This document shows positions 1 through 7,231 of a stretch of 11,870 nt of DNA, one piece after another. Positions within the stretch are counted from its first letter, which is position 1; the number at the start of each line of letters is the position of its first letter. The stretch covers positions 1 through 11,870 of the forward strand of contig CALSCO010001007.1 of NCBI GenBank assembly GCA_943704415.1. The letters are read 5' to 3'. This stretch comes from Parvularia atlantis (Eukaryota; Opisthokonta; Rotosphaerida). The notes below the pieces were generated by a model that saw only the letters and a program-made list of their open reading frames with translations, did not search any database and was not told the origin of the DNA. The position numbers and the translations under genes were made by a program.

Positions 1-3000
1 CCCCCCCCAAACACGAACCACCGCATGATCTCGCCCAGGTCCGCGTCGTGCGTCAGCCACAAGTAGAGCGTCTCGAGCCACCTGGGGAAGAACTCGTTCA
101 CCCAGAGCGACACAAACAGCTCCGTCGACAACACGTCCGCCCACGACATCAGCCACGACAGCGGCTCTGCGTCCGTCAGCAACAAACCGCACGCACGCAC
201 ACGGACTCATGCACCTAGCTGCTGGTCGGCCGGGTTGATCTCAAACAGCCGCAGCGTCATCGCCAGCTTCGGCAGCACGCTGCGCACAAGCAGGCCCTCC
301 ATGTCGCGCTCGTGAAACACCTGAGCGCGGTAAGCCCCACACGCCACAGACATGCATATGCGTACGTGCCTCCTTCCACGGCCGGATCGCTGCCACGCCC
401 CACGCGTCCTTCGGCTGCCACGCCTCCAGGCTCACGGCGAGCTTGTGCCGCACCAAGACGTGCAGCGACTGCAGCATGTCGCCTGCGACGAGCGTCCACT
501 CAGGCGGTCACGGCGAGCGCATGTGCGTGCGCTCCAACGCACTCATGATCGGCAACCACGGGTGCAGCCAGCGGTGCAGCGGCACCGAGTCGCGCCGCGC
601 GTCCCACGCCTCCACCTGGCCGCGGTGGCCCCGTCAGCCCGCGCGTCTCACGCACCGAGCCAGGCGCACCGCTCGCTGCAGTTTCGGCAGGATCAGCTGC
701 TCCTCAATGTTGTCAACGATGAACGACGGCAGCAGCGGGCTCCACGCCTCAAGCAGGGCGATGGCCGGGTCCGGGTTGCGCGTGTCCCACTCGTTGCTAA
801 TCGCGCTGCGCACCTTGGGCAGCCATACGTTGTACATCATGTTCTCGTACGGCGTCATCACAGCCCTGTGCGCGCGACGCTGAGCGACTCGCCGAGGGCC
901 CGCGCGGCAGCTCGCACCCGCGATGCCCGTCGACAAACGTGGCTGCGTTGCCCGACTGCTGCAGCAGCGCCTTCCACTCGCGGAAGAGCGCCTCGTGTCG
1001 CGCCGGCTCGTCTAGCGGCCGCCAGTCAGCCAGCTGCTTCTTGACCATCGGCTGCGGCCTGCCGCGTCAGCCGCGCAGCACGCCCCTGCACGCCGCTCTC
1101 GCACACGCACAGCCACCACGGCCACCGCGAGCGACGACAGGCCGTACAACGCATATTCGTCCCGGTAGGTCACCTGAAGCCGCCCAAACAGTCGCGTAAA
1201 CTCCCTGTGCGCCCGTGCGCGGTCAGCGCGCGCACAGCCGACAGACAGTCAGCGGCGTACTGGGTCGTGAACCCGGCGTCGCTCTCGACGCGCTGCTTGC
1301 ACTCATCGACCACGGCCAGGATCACGCGCAGCCGCTCGATCTCTGCAACTCGCTCAGTGCGCTCTGCCGTCAGCGGAAAGGCAACGCACGTGTCGCCTCG
1401 GCCCGGACGCGGTCTTCAAGCTGCTGTTTGGTCTCTTTCAGCACCGCCGCCTTGCGCTCCTCCACGCGCCGCTGGCGGTCTGCCGTCTGGATGTCGCCCG
1501 CTGCACACGGCGAGCGTCGATCAGGCCCGGCCCACCATCACCGCGCGCCGCACGCCGCACCCGTCAGGTCCGCAATCAGGCGCAAGTTGTGCCGCAGTTC
1601 TGGGAACTGCTGCGCCGCGCTGAACGCGAGCATCTGCGACGAGATGCGCTCGTTGCTGCCTAGCACACGCGCCTGCGGCTTGGTCATGTCGATGATCTTC
1701 ATCGTCTGCGGCGCAGCCGTCAGACGGCCACGGACGCGCTCGCCACGCGCACCGAAGGCGATGGCGCCGACGTGGCCGCGCGGTTCTCCTTCACGAGCTC
1801 CGACACGGTCTTGTACACGACGCGCTTGCGCCCCTTGGCAGGCCGCGCTGCGTCCACGCGCCAGTTGTGCTGCGCTTCTGCGTCGACCGGGCGTTCGATC
1901 AGCTGGACACGCACAGAGACGCGCGCGCGCACCAGGCTCGCCGTCCGCGCCCGCGTCATCATCCGATCCAGCGCGCTGCTGCCGCTCCACGCGCTTGGTC
2001 TGCTCCGTCTTCTCCTCAAAGTTGTACGCCAGACCGCGCCCCTTGGGCCGCTGCTTGACCTCGATCGGCTCGGCGATGCCGCTGCCCTCGCGGCCGAGGC
2101 CCGTGCCCTGCGCGCGCCTTGCACGTCGGCAGCAGCGCACAACACGCGCTCAGTCCGCACCGGCTTGTAGCCCATCTTCTGCAGCAGCTTCATGCCGATG
2201 CCCTTGGTCGTCTTCTCGAACGAGCCGATGTTGCGCGCGGCGGCCGCTGGTCGCGGTGGCGCGCTCGCGGGCTTGGATGCTGCGGCGCAGTCAGCAGCGT
2301 GCGCGGGGCCGCAGCCCGCGGGGTGGACACACACCCTTGGGCGTTTCGGCCTTCTTTGTTGGCCGGTTGGTCTCATCCTCCATCGTCCCGCGCTTCACAA
2401 AGCCCGCGATCGACACGCTGCGCGGCGGCCGGGCCATGAACGCTGTTCGCCGCCCGACACCGTCAGCGGCCAGGCGCGGGTGCGGCCACTGTACGCACAC
2501 GGCCGCTCATCGTTCACCACGGCGAGGTCGTCGTCGTTGTCCACGTCCATCATGCGCGCTTTCAAGTCGGCCCGGTCCTCGTCGTCCTCGTCGTTCTCGT
2601 CCTCGCCATCGGGCGCGAGGTCGTCGTTCGATGACGACGCGTCGCTGCCGCCCTCGCCACCCCTCCTGCGGCCGCGCCGCCCGCGCTTCGACAGCGACTT
2701 GATTAGGTTGATCTCCTGCCGGTACGCCGACCTGCACAAGGCGGGCCGTCAGCGCAAGCCGTTTGCCAGGGCCGGCAGGCCGCACCCTGCCGCGGGGTCG
2801 TCCGCGCCGTCGTCCTCCTCGTCTGAGCCCTTGAACACGCCGTAGATCTGCTCCTCGCGCGAGAACCCGCGCTTGCGCTTGCCTGCGGGGGTGTGGCGCG
2901 GGTCAGCTCTCCGAGCGCGCGCGCACACTCGGGCCGGCTCGCGGCGCACCGTAGAAGCCGGCCTCGGCCTCGTGCTCCAGGTCGTCCTCCGTCGCGCGGA

Positions 3001-3145
3001 ACGGCACAAACCCGTCGCGGCGCGCCTCATCCCCGCCGTCCCCGCCACCGCCGTCGTCGTCGCTACCGTCGCTGGCCGCCCCGCCGCGCCCGAAGCGCCG
3101 CCCGCCGCCGCCGCCGCCGCCACCGCCGTCCTCGTCGCTCGACAT
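1..3145 (-). CDS. TFIP11: TFIP11/Ntr1-like G-patch spliceosome disassembly factor (3' end cut off by window edge)
   Basis: This family (tuftelin-interacting protein 11; yeast Ntr1/Spp382; plant STIP) recruits and activates the DEAH helicase Prp43/DHX15 to take apart post-splicing lariat spliceosomes in the nucleus. Exons in transcript order: 3145-2950, 2882-2786, 2731-2499, 2442-2335, 2279-2161, 2107-1933, 1877-1753, 1705-1561, 1500-1390, 1342-1261, 1204-1111, 1051-918, 865-670, 615-543, 482-370, 320-215, 166-<1; phases agree throughout. About 757 codons are present; the human protein has about 837. The order is an acidic, Gly-rich N-terminus (start MSSDEDG), the DERPSF block, a G-patch at residues about 232-275 (KGIGMKLLQKMGY then GTGLGREGSGI), then the GCFC domain (IIDMT, FPELRHNLRLIADLT, YENMMYNVWLPKVR, LHRWLHPWLPIM, WLMSWADVL). 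The start is the only Met ahead of the conserved acidic region. Similarity ends at RWF near base 15, where GTGTTTG may be a further donor. The acceptor of the ninth intron is uncertain (1343 or 1364). Confidence 0.93.
321..369 (-). other. GC-AG intron in the TFIP11-like gene
   Basis: The conserved protein reads RPWKE then VFHERDMEGLL, which requires joining GAG (372-370) to GTG (320-318) in phase 0. The intron between them starts GCACGTACG, not GT, and ends GCTCAG. A CTTAC branch site lies 10 bases before the acceptor (A at 331). The nearby GT at 365-364 would put the protein out of frame. It is the only intron of the 56 modelled here with a GC donor. Confidence 0.8.
1343..1389 (-). other. 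Intron with two in-frame acceptors (47 or 26 bp)
   Basis: The donor GTGCGTTG at 1389 follows ...RAEAT. Two acceptors restore the same phase. The one at 1364 gives a 26-bp intron with CTGAC only 6 bases upstream. The one at 1343 gives a 47-bp intron with CTGAG 11 bases upstream. They differ by 21 bases, so the protein gains or loses exactly seven residues (RTERVAE-like) in a predicted coiled coil. I prefer 47 bp because every other intron here is at least 43 bp. Confidence 0.6.
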
Positions 3146-3159
3146 TCGATAGCGTGACG
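3146..3159. promoter_or_regulatory. 14-bp gap between two divergent start codons
   Basis: The start codon of the TFIP11-like gene ends at 3145 on the minus strand and that of the ACSF3-like gene begins at 3160 on the plus strand. No TATA box or other recognisable element fits in 14 bases. Any bidirectional promoter must overlap the first exons, or one gene has an unseen upstream non-coding exon. The promoter role is inferred from layout only. Confidence 0.5.
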
Positions 3160-5418
3160 ATGCTGTTGGCGGCTGCCAGACATGCGCAAGCCATGGCCGC
3201 GCATGCCGTCGTCATCGACCCGGGTGGCCCGGTCACGTACGCGCAGCTCTGGCGCCGCTCGAGTGCCGTCGCGCAGCGGCTGCGCGGGTGCGCGCCAGGG
3301 ACGGCCGCGCGCCTCACGTGCTCACGTCGCGCTGCACGTAGTCTCGTCCAGCGCGACGCTGCCGGGCGGCAGCCGCGTGTGGCGCACCTGTGCCCGCGCG
3401 ACTCGTCCTACGTCGTGGCGCAGTGGGCGTCATGGCACGCCGTTGCGTCTGTGTGTGTGCATGCGTGCACCCGTGCTCACATAAGCTGCACACAGGGCGC
3501 GATCAACGTCCCGCTCGCTGACAAGACGCCCCGCGCCGAGCTCGAATATGTGCTGCGCGACTCGGCGCCCAGCGTGCTCATCGCCGACGCCTCGACCGAA
3601 GTGCAGGTTCGCAGCCGTGCGCGGTGGGAGCGCGCCCGCTGCCCACACATCACCACCACGCGCGCTCCTCCCAGGCCACCGCACTCGCCGACGCGCTCGG
3701 CATCGCCTGCGTGACCGTCGACGGACGGCAGGAGGCCGAGGCCGCGGCGCCGACCGCCGTGCCGGGCGACTCGGGCGCGCTCATCATCTACACCAGGTGT
3801 GCTGCCGCACCGCCCCGGCAGCGTGCGACCAACGCCCGCGCTCGGCAGCGGCACAACGGGCAAGCCCAAGGGCGTCGTGCACACGCACAGCAGCCTCGAG
3901 GCACAGATCAGGGCGCTCGCGCAGACGTGGCGGTGGACGGCGGACGACCGCATCTTGAATGTCCTGCCGCTGCACCACGTCCACGGCATCGTCAACGTCG
4001 TCGCCTGTGCGCTCTACTCGGGCGCGACGGTCGAGATGCACCCGGGCTTTGATCCCGCGCGCGTCTGGTGCGTGCGTTCGCCCGCACGCCGGCTGAACGC
4101 TAACCCGCCCTGTGCGCGACCAGGGACGCACTACAACGGCCCACCGATCCGCTTTCGCTATTCATGGCCGTGCCGACCGTCTACGTCAAGCTGATCGAGC
4201 ACTTTGAGGCGCTGCCGGACGCCGAGCGTGAGCATCTGGCGGTGCGCCGCGGTGCAGCGGCAATCGCGACGGTGTGGCGACCTCACACGCACGGCACGCA
4301 GCGCGAGGTACGCGCGCAGCACCACATGCGTCTCATGGTCTCCGGCAGCGCCGCCCTGCCGCTGTCGGTTCTGCGCCGCTGGAAGGAGATCACGGGTGCG
4401 CCCCGCGTGGCGCGCATGTGCCAGCGAACGTGACGCCGTGCTCGCACCAGGCTTCCACCTGCTGGAGCGCTACGGCATGACCGAGTTTGGCATGGGTGCG
4501 CGCTTACCGTGGACGACACGCGCGCCACACTGAACCGCGCGCGCCGGCTGCGCAGCGCTCTCGAACCGCATCGGCACCGACTCGGACGACAGCAGCGTCG
4601 GGTGGCCGCTGCCGGGTGTCACCTGCCGGCTCGTGGGCGAGGACACGGGCGCGGTGCTGACCGGTGCCGGCGCGCGAGCGGTAAGAGGCTCGGCTCGGCG
4701 CTGACCCGGCGCGCAGACGCCGAGGCTACTGGGGAGCTGCACGTGAAGGGCAGCAACATGTTCCGCGAGTATCTCAATAGGCCCGACGCCACGGCCGAGT
4801 CGTTCACGCCGGATGGCTGGTTCAGGACGGGCGACCAGGGTGCGCGCACGAGCCTTGCACGTGCCACCGCCAACCAATGCGCACAAAGCGTCGCGCGGCG
4901 CCGACGGCAAGTACTACATCCGCGGCCGCCTGTCAATGGACATCATCAAGAGCGGTGGCTTCAAGCTGTCGGCGCTCGAGATCGAGCGCGTGCTGCTCGA
5001 GCATCCGGCCATCGCCGAGTGCATCGTCCTCGGTGCGGCGCAGGCTCGCGGTGCTCTGCTTCGTGCTGAGCCGCCGCACAGGCGTGCCGGACGCCGTGTA
5101 CGGCGAGCGCGTCGTCGCCGTCGTTGTGCCCAGGCCGGCTGCCGTGCCGCACCTCGACGCGAGCGCCTGGGACAACCGCGACCTGCTGCTGTCGTCGCCG
5201 CCGAGCGCGGACGATGAGCACCTGCGCGCCATCTTCGACCTACGCGAATGGGCGCGCGACCGCCTCGCGCCCTACAAGGTGCGCGCACGCACACGTGCAT
5301 GCCGGCCCCGGTCTCAACGCGCACCGCCTAGACGCCGTCGCGCGTGCGCCTCGTGCGCGAGATCCCGCGCAACGCGATGGGCAAGGTGAACAAGAAGTCT
5401 ATACGCGAACAGCTGTAA
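3160..5418 (+). CDS. ACSF3: Malonyl-/methylmalonyl-CoA synthetase, ACSF3 family (acyl-CoA synthetase)
   Basis: Members make malonyl- or methylmalonyl-CoA from the free diacid, ATP and CoA through an acyl-adenylate; in mammals this is mitochondrial. Thirteen exons: 3160-3287, 3342-3441, 3496-3606, 3675-3796, 3849-4067, 4124-4241, 4302-4395, 4451-4495, 4556-4663, 4717-4839, 4889-5032, 5082-5278, 5332-5418; 1596 nt, 531 residues. Visible motifs: [12 protein letters not shown]; the ATP-binding [11 protein letters not shown] (residues 152-162, split by an intron); [23 protein letters not shown] (275-286, typical of the ACSF3/MatB branch); LLERYGMTE (301-309); GWFRTGD (382-388); [15 protein letters not shown] (401-415); and [11 protein letters not shown] with the C-terminal catalytic lysine K521. 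The start at 3160 keeps the conserved [15 protein letters not shown] segment and leaves little room for a mitochondrial presequence; no C-terminal SKL is seen. A Pro/Asp-rich insertion precedes [12 protein letters not shown]. Confidence 0.93.
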
Positions 5419-5494
5419 CTTGATTGCTAAATGTTTGCTATTTTGGCGCCTACTTTCTCACGCCCTGCCGGTGCACTGCGCGCGCGGCCGAGAC
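5419..5494. promoter_or_regulatory. 76-bp gap: 3' end of ACSF3-like gene and promoter of the next gene
   Basis: The first part (5419-5460) is clearly more AT-rich than its surroundings and can hold the 3' end of the upstream gene. It contains TTTTGGCGCC at 5441-5450, which matches the E2F/MBF-type consensus TTTSSCGC at 5442-5449. The rest is GC-rich and leads to the ATG at 5495. No TATA box or AATAAA was seen. The E2F-like match is short and could be chance. Confidence 0.35.
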
Positions 5495-7186
5495 ATGGGC
5501 GACCACGAGTACAACGACGCCGAGCTGGCGGCGGTCGTCAACATGGTGCGCTGGGTGCCCTGCGGCGCGTGTGTGTGCGCGCGCGCCCTGACGCGACGAC
5601 GGTCCGCGCGTGATCCGCGTCTGTAAACACAACACAGGCCAACAGCAAGCTCAAGAGCGACCCGACCATGCTCGCCAAACTCATGGGCGACCCGGACCTC
5701 GCGCCGTCGGCGGTGTCGCGGGGCGGCGTGTGCGTGCGCGGTCGCCATGCACCAGGCGCTGCTGCGCGCGCTCACGCCGCTGCAGTGCGCCGATGAGCGG
5801 CACGATGCCCACGCGCAAGGAGTTTGTCGCCAACGTGCAACAGTACAAGGTGCCGTGTGCGCTGTCTCGCGCGTCATCTGAGCGTGCTGCGCGCAGGACG
5901 CACGTGGTCCCGCAGCAGGACCCGTGGCGGCGCCGTCGGCGGTGAAGACGGTGCTCATGTCGCGTGGACTTGTCAGCCTGCTGTTGTGTTGACGCACGCC
6001 GCGGCGCAGGTATCGGCCATGGCGGCGCGCAAGGCCGAGGACCAGCGCGGCTCGGCGGTGGACGACGGTGCCAAGAAGCGCGCCGAGGAGGAGCGCAAGG
6101 CAGCTGACGCCAAGAAGCGCGCTGACGACGAGGCGGCCGCGCGCAAGAAGGCCGACGACGAGCGCAAGGCAGCCGACGCCAAGAAGGCTGAGGAGGAGCG
6201 CAAGGCAGCGGAGGCCAAGCGTGCCGAGGAGGAGCGCAAGGCAGCCGACGCCAAGAAGGCTGAGGACGAGCGCAAGGCAGCCGACGCCAAGAAGGCTGAG
6301 GACGAGCGCAAGGCAGCTGACGCCAAGAAGCGCGCTGACGACGAGGCGGCCGCGCGCAAGAAGGCCGACGACGAGGCAGGCGAGGCTGAGAAGCGCGCAG
6401 ACGACAACACCACACGCAAGAAGGCCGAGCAGGAGGCCGCGGCCAAGCGCCTGGAGGAGGCCGAGCGGAAGGCGAAGGAGGCCGAGGAGCGCGTGCGGGT
6501 GCGCAGGGTGTTTGTTGTGCTGACCGACGACGCAGGTGCAGATGGAGGAGTTTGCGCGCAGGGAAGCCGAACTGAAGAAGAAGAGTGCGCTCTAGCTCCG
6601 GTCGCTCTTGTCGGTGGTGCGGCTCACCGCCCGTGTCGCAGCCGAGGAGATGGAACGGAAAGCACGCGAGGCAGAGGAGCGCATGCGCGCCGCGGACGAG
6701 GTAGCGCTGGCCTCCCCGGCCGCACCCGCCCTCGCGCCGCTAACTCGCGCGACCCTTTCGTCAGCGCGCCCGCGAGCTCGAGCAGAAGGCCAAGGACACC
6801 GCCGCCGCTGCACCAGCCGGCCCGCCCGCGCCTCCTGCCGGTGGCCCGCCGCCGCCACCGCCGCCGCCGCCGCCGCCGCCACCGGTGTCTGCGCCCGAGG
6901 GCGGCGCCGGACTGCCGCCAGCCGCTCCGGGCCGCTCGGCGCTGCTGTCGCAGATTCAGGGCGGGGCCAAGCTCAAGAAGACGGTCACGAAGGAGCCGGT
7001 GTCAGTGCTCACCGGCGGCTCGGACGGCGGCGGCGGCGTTAAAGCGGCCTCCGCGCCCGCCAACCCGATGCTGGCCGGTCTCGGTCAGGTGCACCGCCCT
7101 GAGCACGTGCCCCGCACGCTGCTGACACACGCCCCCCACAGGTCAAGCTCAAGACGGCCACGACAAAGTCGCTCAGCGGCTTCTGA
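5495..7186 (+). CDS. WH2- and polyproline-containing protein with a long charged helix; probable actin-binding protein
   Basis: Nine exons: 5495-5545, 5638-5729, 5786-5849, 5897-5950, 6010-6492, 6536-6584, 6642-6700, 6765-7088, 7142-7186; 1221 nt, 406 residues. Residues 1-87 have no family I recognise. About residues 90-295 are a highly repetitive Ala/Lys/Glu/Asp/Arg helix. Thirteen prolines follow at 312-324, a typical profilin or SH3 ligand. A WH2 motif lies at 341-357 (RSALLSQIQGGAKLKKT), the short helix plus LKKT element that binds monomeric actin. A second, shorter WH2-like stretch at 385-401 (PMLAGLGQ then VKLKTATTK) is split by the last intron. There is no terminal acidic-Trp Arp2/3-binding tail, so it resembles WIP/verprolin more than WASP. 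Actin binding is inferred from motifs. Uncertain points: the first donor (5546, or 5573 in the same phase) and an acceptor (6535 or 6541, in frame). The start is the first Met of the open frame, 76 bp after the previous stop. Confidence 0.8.
6091..6375 (+). repeat. Coding repeat array: 36-bp units flanked by a perfect 72-bp direct repeat
   Basis: Five units starting with GAGCGCAAGGCAG occur at exact 36-bp spacing (6160, 6196, 6232, 6268, 6304), encoding a 12-residue motif close to ERKAADAKKAED. A 72-bp segment at 6091-6162 is repeated without a mismatch at 6304-6375, and the two copies enclose the other units. The encoded helix alternates basic and acidic residues about four apart, as in stable single alpha-helices, and superficially resembles the TolA helical domain. 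The array lies inside the largest exon and stays in frame. Confidence 0.9.
6493..6541 (+). other. Intron with tandem acceptors CAG and CAG six bases apart
   Basis: The donor GTGCGGGT at 6493 follows EAEER. The acceptor can be at 6535 (43-bp intron, CTGAC 12 bases upstream) or at 6541 (49 bp, CTGAC 18 bases upstream). Both keep phase 0 and differ by two residues (Val-Gln) before MEEFARREAELKKK. The first AG after the branch site is used in the gene model. Confidence 0.55.
6844..6883 (+). repeat. CCG/CCA trinucleotide repeat encoding 13 prolines
   Basis: Thirteen consecutive proline codons, eleven CCG and two CCA, form the polyproline tract ahead of the WH2 motif. Similar CGG/CCG runs occur in the first exon of the TFIP11-like gene (about 3098-3126, coding for Gly) and in two clathrin introns, so this repeat class is common in the window. 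Confidence 0.85.
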
Positions 7187-7231
7187 TGCGTTTTCCTTGT
7201 TTCTTTTCTTGTTTGGTTGGGTCAGAGAGCG
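7187..7231. terminator. 45-bp gap between two convergent stop codons; T-rich on the plus strand
   Basis: The WH2 gene stops at 7186 (TGA) and the membrane-protein gene on the other strand stops at 7232 (TAA). The gap begins TGCGTTTTCCTTGTTTC and is the most T-rich stretch of the window. There is no AATAAA on either strand. Both transcripts must end within 45 bases or run into each other's coding sequence. The terminator role is inferred from position and composition. Confidence 0.45.

Noticed and set aside
1215-2702. Plus-strand open frame of 495 codons
   Set aside because: It is antisense to the G-patch and GCFC exons of the TFIP11-like gene. The Arg/Ser/Pro-rich translation has no recognisable motif and runs across seven well-supported introns.
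2893-3159. Upstream extension of the ACSF3-like gene in the open frame beginning at 2893
   Set aside because: It is antisense to exon 1 and part of intron 1 of the TFIP11-like gene, is a low-complexity Arg-rich translation, and has no family similarity.
3288-3341. Reading 3288-3341 as coding, since it is 54 bases with no in-frame stop
   Set aside because: It starts GTGCGC, has CTCAC 17 bases before an AG, and removing it restores the spacing between the two conserved blocks of the ACSF3 family; keeping it would add 18 unconserved residues.
6091-6375. CRISPR-like or satellite array
   Set aside because: The units are contiguous, without spacers, and multiples of three in frame inside an exon, so this is a coding repeat.
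6010-6492. Bacterial TolA-like protein or transfer from bacteria
   Set aside because: The likeness is only shared Ala/Lys/Glu/Asp composition. The exon is embedded in an intron-rich gene with a WH2 motif and has the same GC-rich codon use as its neighbours.
5824-7125. Uninterrupted plus-strand frame of 433 codons covering the repeat region
   Set aside because: Only 6010-6492 of it is coding in that frame. After 6492 the polyproline and WH2 motifs lie in another frame and are reached through phase-consistent introns with CTGAC, CTCAC and CTAAC branch sites.
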